Below, piece after piece: positions 48,801 to 60,718 of a stretch of DNA of 64,000 nt. The stretch comes from Jacaranda mimosifolia (lineage: Eukaryota > Streptophyta > Magnoliopsida > Lamiales > Bignoniaceae). A program made the translations under genes and the position numbers. The notes under the pieces were generated by a model. That model made no database searches and had not been told where the DNA came from. It saw only the letters and a program-made list of their open reading frames with translations. The stretch is taken from assembly GCA_018894105.1 (NCBI GenBank), contig CM032121.1:30604230-30668229 (forward strand), read 5' to 3'. Numbering within the stretch: the stretch's first letter is position 1; every line of letters begins with the position of its first letter.

Positions 48801-50490
48801 AATCGAAATCATTTGAGAAAACAATTCTCACTGATGAACCTGATTCCAACGAGTTAGTAGAAAGGGTTGACAAAGAACTAGAAAGTTCAAGCATGCTATT
48901 CGTCACCCTACTGGAAAAATCATTGGAGATCCACAAGCTAGAATATCTACCATTTCCAAAACCAAACAAGTTTCACCGGATGAATCCAACTATGCCCTTA
49001 TTTCAATGATTGAACCTAAAGATATCAAAAAGGCACTAAAAGATCCATTTTGAATTGAAGAAATGAAGTAAGAATTGGCTCAGTTTAAAAAGAATTAAGT
49101 TTGGAACTTGGTAGAACGACCATCATACCATCCAATCATTGGTTACCAGTGGGTGTTGAGAAATAAGCTAGATGAAATCCGTAAAGTTGCCAAGAATAAA
49201 GCCACACTGGTAGCAAAAGGCTACAGTCAGTAAGAGGTCATGGACTACGATGAAACATTTGCTCTGATTGCAAGGTTAGAATTAATTAGAATGTTTCTTG
49301 TCTTTGCTTCTCATAAAAAGTTTATAGTTTATCAAATGGACGTAAAAAGTGCTTTTCTGAATGAATTCATAAAAGAAGAAGTTTATGTAGAGCAAACTCC
49401 CAATTTTGAAAATGAAATTTTTTCTCATCATGTTTTTAAACTGACAAAGGCTTTATATGGACTAAAACAAGCCCCAAAGGCTTGGTATGATTAGTTGAGC
49501 AACTTTCTCATGAACAATGATTTTTCTATTGGAATCTTAGATACCACTTTGTTCACCAAGCACCAAGAAAATGGTTCTCTTATTGTTCAACTCTATGTTG
49601 ATGATATTATTTTTGGTGCTACTAACGATCTACTTTGCCGAGTGTTTGCCGAGAAAATGAAATAGGAATTTGAAATGAGTTTAATGGGAGAGCTCAATTT
49701 CTTCTTAAGACTTCAAGTGAAGCAAACTTAGAAAGGGACATTCATCTCACAAGAAAAGTATACAAAAGAGATTCTAAAGAAGTTTGGAATGAGTGAATGC
49801 CACCCTGCAACCACTCCCATGAGTATAAATACCAGATTGGAACTTGATGAGGACGGTAAGAATGTAGACGAGAAATTCTATAGAGGTATGATTGGTAGTT
49901 TACTCTATTTAACTACTAGCCATCCAGATATTATGTTTTCAACATGCTTATATGCCAGATTCTAGTCCGATCCAAAGGAATCCCATTTAAATGCTGTGAA
50001 AAGAATATTGAGATATCCTATGGGAACATCCACATTCTAAATCTTTCATAAGCTATTCTGGTCTGGATTAGGTTGGTTGCAAGATAGACAGGAAAAGTAC
50101 TAGTGGTGGTTGCCAACTGCTAAAAAATTGCCTAGTTTCATGGTGTAGTAAAAAGCAAAGTGTAGTTGCACTATCTACAATCAAGGCAGAATACATGGCC
50201 TTGGGCAATTGCTGCACCCATGTATTATAGATGAAATGCATATTACATGACTTTGGTATTAATGTGCCTTTCATTCCCATTTTATGTGATAGTTTCAGTG
50301 CTATTAGCATTTCTAAAAATCGAGTTTTGCACTCACACATAGAACATATTGAGATCAAACATCATTTCCTACATGATCATTTGAATAAAGGTGATATATC
50401 AATTGATTTTTTTCCACTAAGAATCAGCTTGCAGATGTCTTTACCAAAGCTTTGGAAGAAAATAAATTTGTGTGCATTAGAGATAAATTA
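45802..50490 (+). pseudogene. SIRE-type copia gag-pol remnant
   Basis: Gag starts at ATG 45802 (MATNTLDVFVEG, stop), then RPPLFDGSSYATWKKKIHEY and MKPDETISQMYTSF. A knuckle with its first two cysteines lost, YKYNEIGHRKSDCP, lies at about 46690. A coiled-coil stretch (46890-47170, open frame) follows. The protease site is DSRCSRHMT near 47528, with the active-site glycine changed to arginine. Pre-integrase and integrase (47870-48450) show WHRRMGHMN, LHIDLFGPM and QQNGVVERK. RT shows MDVKSAFLNEF (49336), LYGLKQAPKAWYD and YVDDIIFGATN (49594). RNase H ends with NQLADVFTKALEE (about 50420). Numerous stops and frameshifts break it. Confidence 0.88.
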
Positions 50491-50679
50491 GGAATTAAAT
50501 CAAAATTGAATTTTGGCGGGATTAGTTAACACATTTAAATATGGAAATTATTATGCACTAAGACTAACTATATCTCTTCCCTTTTTCAATGCCTGTTTTT
50601 GTGTACATCAAATCAACTATTTTATTCATTCCATTTTTCAAAAATCTCATTTCAATAAAACTGCCAATTCCTCTTCCAT

Positions 50680-51585
50680 GACAGAAATAAGAGAAACTCT
50701 TCTTCTTTTGTTCAAAGAAATCCCTTTTGTTTTCCATCTTCTCTTTAGCAAAAAATCACCATACCAAAACGAACAGCAAAATCATATGCTGGAACATCTT
50801 TTTCCAAGAAAAATGGTCCATTATCTCCTTCCAAACCCGTTCATGTTCAAGTTTCTGATAAGGATCAGTCATCATTTTTTGACAAACCAGTCCATCTTGG
50901 CAGTGAAGAATTAGGTAATAAGGATACTATCATTGGTAGTCTTGAAAAACCTACTAGTTCTAACGAAAATGTTTTTAGCCCTAAGCCCCCTGCTCCTATT
51001 CGTCCTAAAGAAATCGAGGACTGGAATTTCATTAAGCTTCCATCCTCCTTAAAATTCCACTATCCCAAAGCTCTAATGAGAAAATTTTTGGTCACAATCT
51101 GAATCGTGGTAGGGCTATAAAATTTGACTCTCTGCCAAAATCTAATGCTATTAATTGGGTTTATGGGTTAAAGTGGGATAAGTTAATGAAAATTGATGAA
51201 CATTCATATCCTCACCCAATCAAGTTGTTTTACTCAAATTTCACCTTTATTGAATTTGATTTTGATATTTCTGTGGAATCTTATGTTTTTGACAAAAGGA
51301 TTGTATTGTCTCCTTCAAAGTTGAACTTTCTATTTGATATTCCAAATGATGGTACCAAATTCTTATTTGTCTAATTCCAATGTTTCCTATCATGAAATTT
51401 GTCAACTCTTTTGGAAAGGAAAACAATATTCTTTTTCTGAAGGTGCTGGTTTGAACAAAATGAAAATTGAACATATTTTGCTGCATAAGTTGCTTAGCCG
51501 CTCTGTTTTTTCTGCCCCAATCTCTAGTGGAAGGCATACCACTGATTTGAATTCCATGAATATTTATCTTATGGCCAAAGTAGGC
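50680..51585 (+). pseudogene. Post-pol reading frame of the SIRE-type element (env-position ORF)
   Basis: After pol and on the same strand there is a coding-like stretch in shifting frames. It has a low-complexity Ser/Pro/Lys part (PLSPSKPVHVQVSDKDQ, PKPPAPIRPKEIEDW, 50770-51090). A globular part follows: WDKLMKI, HPIKLFYSNFTF, FDKRIVLSPSKLNFLFDIP (51176-51345). After a frameshift comes NKMKIEHILLHKLLSR, then a GRHTTDLNSMNIYLMAKV-like segment (51455-51580). The FYSNF...LSP..LN.L..IP pattern resembles the 'putative plant transposon protein' domain (Pfam PF20167-type, from memory). No clear transmembrane segment supports an envelope role. At least two frameshifts and a stop break it. Confidence 0.6.
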
Positions 51586-51839
51586 CTGCCAATGAGTAGG
51601 GTAAAAACCCTACCCAAACCCACGACTATAGTACAATACCTATACTCATACCCAATAAATAGATATGAGACCCATATCCTACCCAGACCCATTAAGAAAA
51701 ATGAAATGGGTAAGGGTAGGGTTTATACCCATAAACTACCCAAATATCCAATACCAAAAAAAATACTCAATATCAAATATCCATGTTCCAATTCTCTCAT
51801 TTCCAACTTTAATTATTTTTACTCATAACACTTTATTTA
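51586..51839. mobile_element. hAT-like element remnant
   Basis: GTAGGCCTGCCAATGAGTAG followed by many GGGTA/TACCC words resembles the ends of hAT elements with GGGTACCC-rich subterminal sequence (compare the 15470 element in style). No matching right end is visible; a gypsy LTR starts at 51840. Confidence 0.35.
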
Positions 51840-52880
51840 TATAACATCCCTAAATTTTGGTATTTTGAAAAATAAGGATTTAGAAATTAAGATATCGATT
51901 GATAAGATTTTAAGGCTTGAAAAATAAATAAAAAAGGACTTGATTGCAAAAATTTCAGAAGTTTAAGGGATTAATGTGGACAAGTTAGAAGTTGGAGGAG
52001 CTTAAGATAATTGGATTTGGAATTGATTGTCTAGAAATAGGAATCTTAGTGGTCAATGTGCAATTGTTGAAAGTTAGAGGACTTAATTGAAGTTCAGGGA
52101 CTAAATTGAAGGCGGTTTAAAAATTTTGGGGTAATATTGAAGCCGATCAGAACCTTTGGGGCTAAAGTAAGAAGGTTGAAAAGTACTTTTATATATATAG
52201 AATGAAGGACATATTTTTGTCAAATTCTCAAAAAAGGTCCAAAGCTACCCCATTTGCCAGATATTGGCCGTGAAACCCGAAACCAAGGCCATGGTTAGCT
52301 TCCTCCAGCTGAGGCGAGCAAAACTACCAATATTGAGCCAAAACCACCGATTAAATGGCCAAAAAATCAAACCCGAAGGTGGACCTCGGGGGAGGTGACA
52401 ATTTCGCCACCTCCGGCGGTGAAAACTAGATGGGTTTTGGTCAGAAAAGCATGGGCAGTTGGGTGGTGGTATTAATTTGGTGAAATAGTGAACGGTTGTG
52501 GTGGAATTGAGAGGGGTGGCGGACGGCGGTGCTCGGGCTTGGCCACGTACTTCAAACGACCAATTGATCGGCCTAACGTTGTCGAAATCAGAAATCATTT
52601 GAGGGGTTTTGTTGGGCTTGTTGAGACGCAGTTGGTGGTGGAGTCGATTCCCATCCTCGACGGCAGCGCGTGCAGTGGTTTTGGGGCAGATTGTTCAGAT
52701 TTGAATTTCAGATGCGTCTGGACTAGTTCCGGCTTGAGATTGGATCTCGGTTCGATCCAATTTAAGTAAATTTCAATAATTGAATTTTGATTCGATTAAA
52801 TTGTCGAATGTAATTGGATTCTTTTTGAATGAAGTCTAATTGCGATCAGAACTAAGAATGTTAAACTACAGTTTAGTTTA
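51840..52880 (+). mobile_element. Gypsy LTR or LTR fragment, same superfamily group as 10047-12714
   Basis: Starts TATAACATCCCTAAATTTTGG and shares its first ~130 bp with the LTR starts at 10047 and (minus strand) 6506 and 13573, including AAAAAGGACTTGATTGCAAAAATTT-like words. The interior 52380-52720 is GC-richer. The right end is not defined; minus-strand gypsy RT sequence starts near 52890. Confidence 0.6.
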
Positions 52881-52889
52881 AGGTTATAG

Positions 52890-54905
52890 ATTAATCTTGT
52901 AATTAATATAGTATTATGGACTGAGAAGACAACACTCTCAACCCAAAAATTGCATTTCCTGATTTGGCATATAACTTTTTCTCTCTCAAGACTCGCAAAA
53001 CTACCTTTGGATGCTCTCATGTTCTTCTTTACTTCTAGAGCACACCAAAATGTCATTAATAAAAACCACCACAAATCAATCAACAATTTTATACCCTATT
53101 TGTAAGATCCATAAAAGTTGTAGGAGCATTTGTTAACCCAAATGGCATAACTAAAAACTCATAATTTTTGTACCTTGTCCAAAAGGTTGTTTTAGAATTT
53201 TAGGAACATGCTCTACCCTAACTTTTAATTCATGATATCTAGAACATAAATAAATTTTGGAAAAATATTTTGTTCCCTCTAATTGATCAACAAGACCACC
53301 GATCCTTGGTAATGCATACCTATTATGCATTGTTACATTATTTAGTTCCTTTTAATTAATACACAACCTCATAGTTCTATCATTTTTCTTAACAAATAAG
53401 ACTGGAGCTTCCTAGGGCGAAACACTTAAATTAATGTATCCTTTATTAAACTGCTTTTATAGTTTCACTTTCACTTTGCTAAGTTCTACTGGAACCATTC
53501 GTACGGGCCCTTACAGATGGGAATGGTTCCTGATTATAGGTTAATAGCAAGCTAAATCCTCTCTCTATTTGGTGGAAGATTAGAAATAATCTAGAAATTC
53601 AACTATGTGGATATCTTGCAGTCTTAACTCACTTTGTTGATTATCCACCATGTATACAAGATAACCCTTGGCAACCTCTCTTAACAACTGCCTCGCTTGT
53701 AATGCTGAAATTATATAAGTAGGGTATGTGTCATACTTTCTATAAAGCTAAACTTTGGCTAGCCAGGAATTTAAAAAATCAATTTCTTTCTACAACAATC
53801 TAAAGCAGCATAGTGTAATGCCAGCTAATTCATTCCTAATATAACATCAAAATCTTGTAAATATAAAACTACCAAGTTTGTAGGAAGCTCTCTATTTTAA
53901 TAAAACAAAATTTGCACACTTAATCTACTAGCAAGGTTCCCCAACTGGGGTATCCACATATAAGCCATCATCTAAATGCTCACAAACCATATTAGACCTT
54001 TTAGTAAAGCTTCTAGAAACAAAGGAGTGTGCCACATCTAACTCAAATAACACATATGCATAAGCTTATCCTTCTTTGTTATACTGAACACTGTTCTAAT
54101 TCCAATCCCTTGAAGTATCTTTCATTAAAGGGCATTCTGCAATCTTATAACCTATCTCAACATAATGAAAACACGCACTTGTAGCTCAGTGACACTCTTT
54201 TCCTTCGTGATTATTCCCACTCCTTAGGCATTGAACATTATTCATTTGTTGAGTTTAAATATTGTTATGATATGTTCCATGTTTCTTTTCTAAAGCTCCC
54301 AACTTTTGTCCACTAGAAGATTACCCAAAATAAAACCTTTCCTTATTGTTATTCAATTTCTCCTTTGTTTTTCTCTCTTTTTATAAATCTATATGTCCTC
54401 TCTCCTCTGTTAGGGCATTATTCACCACATCGCCATAAATTACTAACTTAAAAGCTTGAACTTCTTGGCTCATGTGAGGTCTTAGTCCTTCCATAAACTT
54501 TTGTTCTCTCACTTCCTCATTAGCTACTAAACCAAGAGCAAGACTGATAGATAGGCAAACTTAACTTCGCACTCAAATACTATCACATTACCTTGTTTAA
54601 GATTCTCAAAGTCAATTTATTTATTGTAATTTAATATTTTTGAAAAATATTTCTTATCAAAGGCCTTCTTAAACTCATCCCAACTATAGATTGGATTGTC
54701 ATTTCTAGTGTTGATGTTTCTTCAATTGCCACCACTTATTTTCACTTCCTTGCAGTTGGTAAACTCCACAATTCATCTTATCCTCATCAGAGCACTTTAA
54801 AATATTAAAAACCTTTTTCCATTTCATTCAACCATTTTTGAGCTTCAGAAGGATAAGTTGATCCTCAAAAGTAGGCGAGGCAAGTTTTTTAAATTTACCT
54901 ATACC
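52890..54905 (-). pseudogene. Decayed Ty3/gypsy gag-protease-RT fragment
   Basis: On the minus strand, a Gag knuckle remnant CVFHYVEIGYKIAECP (about 54130-54180) shows a second cysteine turned to histidine. It is followed by degenerate protease-linker sequence and then the RT: APVLFVKKNDRTMRLCIN (53380-53415), RYALPRIGGLVDQLEG (about 53290-53335), [20 protein letters not shown] (about 53105-53165), then FINDILV (53045-53065). The RT active site FIDD is changed to FIND, removing a catalytic aspartate. It runs on to KVICQIRKCNFWVESVVF (about 52940). It belongs to the chromovirus-like gypsy RT type. Stops and frameshifts are frequent. Confidence 0.85.
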
Positions 54906-54910
54906 ACTAC

Positions 54911-57290
54911 TGTTGGAATAGTGTCCTGCATTCAATTAGATTGACATGTAAAACTACCGCTTGTATGAAAATCTTGATTGAATGATATTCTATAAAAGCC
55001 CATCTTCATCTTATTCATTTTATGGTATTCTTCACATGCATTTGGTTGAATCCCTAAAATCATATAAGACTACAAACTTGATCATGCATATGATGGTGAT
55101 CATGAAATAAGTTTCTATGGCCATGGTTTTGAATATTCTAAGTCATAGAATCTTATAAGACATGACATCTAAGATTCGAATAGATTTGCACTAACGATGC
55201 ATACCCCAAGAGATTAGATATTATCCCATTTCATGGGCAATATGTGTATGACATGTGTGCATGATTAGTGGGTACTTATCAGGGAATAAGTTCCCTGAAG
55301 ACTCACTTATAGAATCCACAAGGTAGCCAAAGTGGATTATCGATAGTGGAAAAATTCTCTAACTTACAATCGTGCATATAATTAGTCCTTTGAGGATCCA
55401 CAATAACCTTGTATTTAGGTCCATGTACTTCGATTTTGTCTCGACCACTAAGTAGGTCACCGGGCTTAAGTTGGGCACAAGCTATCTAAGTACGGAGGAT
55501 GGTGAGTTCCAAGATAGGATCTATTTCACTTGTCATGAGAACCTGTAATTGATCTCCTGTACATTCTATTATGATTAGTTCTGATAAATCCTTGTGCAAG
55601 GTAGCTAGTATGACAATTTGAAAAAGGAGTTTTCTAAAGTTGAAGTCATAAATTGAAACGGCACATCCAAAATAGATGCACAATTTTTGAGGCTATTAGG
55701 GAATCGACAAATATCTTGCTTCAAGCCTCTTTTGGGAGATAAAAAATGGAAGGACCATATTTGCATGGTAATCGTAAGTGGAAAGGTTCACTAGAATTTA
55801 TTCATTCAATTGGTTAGGCTCTGTAGGCTTATGCTAGACATCAACTATATAGAGATTGAGTACTGTTCAGTTAGTGGAGATTAATTGATAGAATGATTAG
55901 CTTGAAAAAGTTTAGACTAATCGAAATTTTTGATATTCAATAAATCACAAAGAATTGTAAGCCCATATCTAATTAATTGTGAACATAATAGGCCACACAC
56001 AAAAGTCTTAATCACCTTAATTAGAATTGGAGAAATTATCTGAATTACATAATTGAACTAGTCAAGTTTAGAAAAGACCAAGTTGACTAATTAAGAGTTG
56101 GTCATGACTGCTTGACTAGTTTAAAGTGTTAAATTAATCAAATAATTTAAATAGTTAAATTAGACCAATTAAATTTTGTTATGCCCCAAACTTGTGAGGC
56201 TGTTGGACACGAGAGAATTACCTCCAAACCCACCGAGTGCATCATAGAATTGGGCTATGATCAACTTGTCCAAAAGGGATGATTTCTTTTGGTCAAAGCT
56301 TATATACTAGTCACTATTTCAATATTTAGTCCATGTGGGATGGGGTATCACAATCTCCCCTTCTTTAAAACACGACGTCCTCATCATGGCGTAACATAAA
56401 TCCAAGATCAATCACCAGGTGTTGGGACTCTAGAGGTGGCTCCTACAGGACCAAGAGGTGGCTCCCATGTGTGTACTTTGTCCCATAGGTTCAAGAGGTG
56501 GATCCCACACACATAGCACTTTGCCTCGTATAGTACTTAGCTTACAATATCCCGATTGGTGATAGCTTTGATACCATTTGTCATGCCCCAGGCCCACAAG
56601 CCCGTTGGATGTGAGAGAATTGCCTCCAAACCCACCGATTACATCCTAGAATTGGGTTATGATCAACTCGCTCAAAAGGGATATCCAATGGATTTACATG
56701 AATTTTTTGGCAAAAGCTTATATACTAGTCACTCTTTCAATATTTAGTCCATGTGGGATGGGGGTATCACAAGGTGTTAATTTAATTGAGGTAATGTGAT
56801 AATTTAATTAGTTTTAGTAACTTAAAGAGTTAAGTTGGTTTAGTTAAATTAAGGAGTTAATTTAATTAGTTGGATAATCTAGTCTTGAAGAGAAAATTTT
56901 AAATGAAAGAGTCCATTTGAACTCAAGTAGGAATTTTGATTTACTAATTAAAATAGGATTTTAATTGGTGGAAATTAAAATATCCTACTTAGCATGCAAA
57001 TTGGCACCACTTGAAAGAAAGGTGTGAAGGATTCATCTAAAGAATTCTTGATGCATCTATCATACTTTATAAAATAGAGTTCTCCCTCCAAGTGGTCGGT
57101 CATTCCACACGAAAAAAACCTCCATCTCATTTTTGTTGTGAACAAATTAACTCCTCCCTAGGCTCTCTCCTTTCTCTCTCTCTTCCAAATTTCTCCTCCA
57201 TCTTCATTCTTCTTCTAGCTTAAATGTGAATATTTAGAGTGCATGTAAGGTTATAATCAATCTATCACACTCAAAGAATTATTGGCTATA
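54911..57290 (+). repeat. Copia family A LTR, copy 4, interrupted by a TRIM element
   Basis: Starts TGTTGGAATAGTGTCC and follows the 38717 LTR, more diverged than the others, up to the U5-like end near 57290. A 595-bp miniature element sits inside. No primer site or internal copia sequence follows, so it is a solo LTR or a truncated end. Confidence 0.82.
56177..56771 (-). mobile_element. TRIM-type miniature LTR retrotransposon
   Basis: Two direct repeats, 56177-56352 and 56579-56771, both start TG(T)(T/C)ATGCCCC and end GGGTATCACA on the plus strand. Read on the minus strand they are LTRs TGTGATACCCC...GGGGCATGACA. A primer site TGGTATCAAAGC lies at 56565-56576 next to the right LTR, and a purine tract AAAGAAGGGGAGAT at 56353-56367 lies next to the left one. 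The internal part is only 226 bp and non-coding. The right LTR has a ~17-bp insertion. I found no clean 5-bp duplication. Confidence 0.88.
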
Positions 57291-57619
57291 ACCAGACATC
57301 AAACACACTGAAGGCCAATAAATTACAAAGAAAGACATGCCTCACATTTTGACCTTTGAAGAAACTAAATATATATATATATATCAGAATAGAAAAAGCC
57401 AAAGAGGAAACAATCAAGATCATATTCATATGAGACCAATGGAAGTCAAAAGCAATATAAAAAATGTCTATATGTATATATATATATATATTGCAAAATG
57501 CAAGAATTTTGTATCAAGCATTTCATTCATATATATGTGTACGAATTCAAAATATATCCTAAAAATATCAAAACTTCCAGCCCTCTTGTACTCTTTGACC
57601 TATTTAATTTGCAATAAAC

Positions 57620-58320
57620 TACAGGAAAAATCTTGTCCATCAAAGGAAGATTGGAATATTGGACTTGGGAAGAAATCCCAACCCTGTGGATTGTCATCGA
57701 GTGCTTCCCATGGAACTCCCATATCAAGAGTACCTCCATTAGCTGCAGCATTAAATTCCGGTCATAATCAGACAATACTGTTGCAGTTGTAGGAATATTT
57801 GTGGCTGTAAATGGAGCTATTTCTGCTTCACAATTACTTCCTTCTACCTCATCAATATCATCAAATAAACCACATTGATTCAATTCCTTCATAACTTCAG
57901 CACTATCACTATCCCATTCATCAATAGCAGCATCAGAGTATCCCATAGTCTTCTCGGACAACCAGCAGCCTCCACATGATCAGAAGTAGCTGTTGTTGTT
58001 ACTTTGTCAACATGAGACACCATTGATGAATTAATATTTGTATCAATATTTGAAAGATGTGCAAATGGAACTACTTCTACTTCATAGTTACTTCCTTGAT
58101 CTACCTCATTAGTGTAGTCAAATAGACCGCATTGATTCAATCCCCGCATAGCCTCATTACTTTCACTATCCCATTGAATAGCAGCAGCAGCATTAGAGTT
58201 TTGAGTAGTTGTCGTAGGACAACCAGCAGCCTCCACATGATCAGAAATGCTGGCTGTGCTTACTGCAGCCTCAGACTCCAGCACTAATGAAATAATATTA
58301 TTGGTGTTGATATATGAAAG
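57620..58320 (-). pseudogene. Unrecognised acidic protein fragment with a tandemly duplicated segment
   Basis: On the minus strand, from about 58320, two copies of an ~85-residue unit share SDHVEAAGCP, then WDS(E/D)S, (R/K)(G/E)LNQCGLFD, NEV/DEV, GSN(Y/C)E and an ending PF(A/T). The first copy is open (58284-57990). The second has a frameshift after VEAAGCP (near 57957). Past about 57780 a frame change leads to a plausible C-terminus: LDMGVPWEALDDNPQGWDFF, then SPIFQSSFDGQ and a stop near 57617. Acidic, Trp/Phe-rich and Ser-rich composition fits a transcription-factor activation region, but I see no DNA-binding domain. A candidate splice acceptor lies near 58325, so this may be a last exon of a lost gene. 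Confidence 0.5.
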
Positions 58321-58638
58321 AGGCTGATGATCAACATGTAATGCCTTAGAATTTCATAATTAAGTTATCCTATATTTACCCATGATTTTGTTAAATTTAT
58401 TTATTAGTTATATCAGTTAAAAGATGGCATATGTACATATATTTGATAAAACAAAAATAGTAATAATATTATAATTTTCTTATACTAAAATTATATTATT
58501 ACTAGGAATTAGTAATTGAGACATCAGAAATTAGAATAAAGTGGTCAGATTAATTATAGGATTATCTTATTCCTAGGATGTTAATAATTAGAGTTCCAGC
58601 CAATGGAAACAACTTCCCCTGTACAGGACATTAGACTT

Positions 58639-58670
58639 ACCCCCCCCCCCCCCCGCCCCCCAGCCCCCCC
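58639..58670. repeat. Poly-C tract
   Basis: A run of C broken only by single G or A bases, next to an A-rich tract at 58715-58740. Confidence 0.85.
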
Positions 58671-59190
58671 AAAACCCTACACCCACACAATCAGTTTTTT
58701 TTCCCTTCTAAACAAAAAAAAAAAGAAAAGAAAAGAAAAACGGTGGAGAGAAATGGGAAAAGGGGAAAGAAAGGAGAAGTCGGAGAACAAAAGTGTCCAG
58801 AAACATCAAACGGTAAGCAAGGAGTAGGAAAGGTAATTCAAGATTGCACTTACTCCATCTGATTTTCCTATTTCATATATGCATGAAGAAAACAGAGGGT
58901 ACAAGATAGAAATTACGAAGGAAATTGATTTGTGTGTTGTAGCCGTCAATTTTGACCAAAAAAAAAGGTTAATTTTGAATTTGAATTCACCACTTTTCGG
59001 CTGCAAGTGTTGGTTTATGATTTACAAAAGACGCAATTGTTGACTTGTTACGAAAGAAGAAAAAAAAATAAAGAAAAGAAGGAAAACAGTCAGGATTGAG
59101 GGGTGAGCAACCTTTGGGCATGTGGGTTTTTATTTCTGATGGGTTAAATTAGCAACTGTATAATTTTATGTATACATGTATATATACATG

Positions 59191-60718
59191 TGTGGGATAT
59201 GACAGATCAATAAATCGATTTCGATAAATTGATTGAAGGTAATGACTTTTATAAATTGGGATTTTGAGTTCTTGATAACGAAACTTGACCTGATTGTTGG
59301 ATTTTGGTTATGTCTATTGATTGTATTGGGTTGAAGTTCTATAGAGTAAAATTTGCTAGTATCAAATAGGGTGGTTGGGTCTTAAGATACTACAGGCTTT
59401 TGGTACCCATAAGACTAGTTCTAGTGAGTTTTGTCTTGTTAATCAATTAAATTGGTGATTGAAGTGTTTAATAAATGAATTAGGTGACTCAGCGATTGAT
59501 TTGATTGATTCTGAGATAGGAGATTGACATATAAGGTTGATCTCAAATGTGAGTGCCTAAACCTATAAATATTATATATTATTATGTTTCAAAACCCAGA
59601 AGGATACATACTATTGTACAAATCACTTGTGACTTGTTTCCTGCTTACACTGCACCATACGTATTCCAGTGCGCACAAAAAATATATATTTTTTTCTTGT
59701 TTTATTTCTGGACAAAAAGAAATATTTTCTTCTTATTTTATTTCTGGATAAAAGAAAACATATGCTTTTATAATTTTTTTTTATGTTTCTAGACTAGCAA
59801 ATTAAACTCGATGATCAATTGATTACTGTTACCATTACCGTTCTGTACTGCTCTGTTCTGTTAACTGTTCTGCACTATCCTGTGTTGTTATTGGTTGCCT
59901 TGTTGGCTTATTGTTTTACTTGGGTATTTGCAAACTGTTTATTGACTAGATATTTGTACAGAGAACAGCTTAGTGCCTATCCTGGCAGGACATTTGGCCA
60001 TACTGGACACGCTAGGGATTTCCCCCTAGGTGTCAGCGGTACGCTATGGATTACCCCCTGGGTGCTAGCCGTATGCTAGGGATTTCCCCCTGGGTACGAG
60101 CGATACGCTAGGGATTTCCCCCTGGGCATTTGCACTATGCCAAGCTGTCCCGCTTGGTAATACTGACTGACTGTTTGACCGGCTGCTACAAACACTGTTG
60201 ATCATCGTATTTAAGTTGATAGTCTAGGGAATTGGTTGATAACTTCTTGACTGTTACTGCTTGACTGTTTTACGAATTTCACCTTTGTTTTCTCGAATAA
60301 ATTTCTTTTGTACAAAATGATTTTAAGCTAAAAACTTGTTTTACACACACTTGACACTCACTGAGTTTTTTACTCACACTCCTTTTTCTTTTTTAACTCC
60401 CTTCTGGCAGACTTAGACCCTAGCCCTAGAGAAGAGGTGGATCTTACATATGATGAGAATCAAGAGTGAAGACGTAGTTTTGGAATGTTCAATAGACTAG
60501 TATATTTCTCTTAAGTTCATTAATTTTGCTGTTTATTATGGATTTTATTATGTTTTAGTTCCGAAAAAGTATTGACACTTTGAGTTTTGTGTTATGACTC
60601 TGCTAGGTTTGTTTGAGTTCTTATTTAACCTTATAATTTTGGACTATTAAGTTTCAATTATTTGGGATTGTTTCATGCTTCTATTATACATGGTTTGATA
60701 TGGTTTTGGGGCGTGACA
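59191..60718 (+). mobile_element. Probable gypsy solo LTR (start uncertain)
   Basis: The right end TTTTGGGGCGTGACA and the segment CACTCACTGAGTTTTTTACTCA followed by CTGGCAGACTTAGACC (60357-60420) match in style the same position in the 10047 solo LTR (CCTCACTAAGTCC...TCAGACAGG). No internal region or second LTR is present. The start at TGTGGGATATGACA is a guess, as no target duplication was found. Confidence 0.45.
60011..60138. repeat. 32-bp tandem repeat, four copies
   Basis: GCTAGGGATTTCCCCCTGGG-type units start at 60011, 60043, 60075 and 60107, exactly 32 bp apart. They lie inside the probable LTR. Confidence 0.93.

Larger units (their letters stand above)
45034..51585 (+). mobile_element. 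SIRE/Maximus-type Ty1/copia element, truncated at both ends
   Basis: Only the last ~710 bp of the 5' LTR remain (45034-45742), followed by a primer-like site, gag, protease, integrase, RT and RNase H, then an additional reading frame region after pol. Gag with a coiled-coil and a long gap, WHRRMGHMNMELIYHLTKKD-type pre-integrase sequence and a post-pol ORF are features of the SIRE/Maximus lineage. No 3' LTR is seen before the next elements begin near 51585. Confidence 0.82.

Noticed and set aside
52488..52769. 93-codon plus-strand frame in a GC-richer area
   Set aside because: Within a gypsy LTR region, with no recognisable domain. A minus-strand frame overlaps it equally well.
56556..56747. 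63-codon frame at 56556
   Set aside because: Contained in the TRIM element's LTR; the other LTR carries the same words with broken frame.
60011..60138. Regular short repeats that could suggest a CRISPR array
   Set aside because: Units are contiguous 32-mers without unique spacers, and the setting is a plant nuclear genome.
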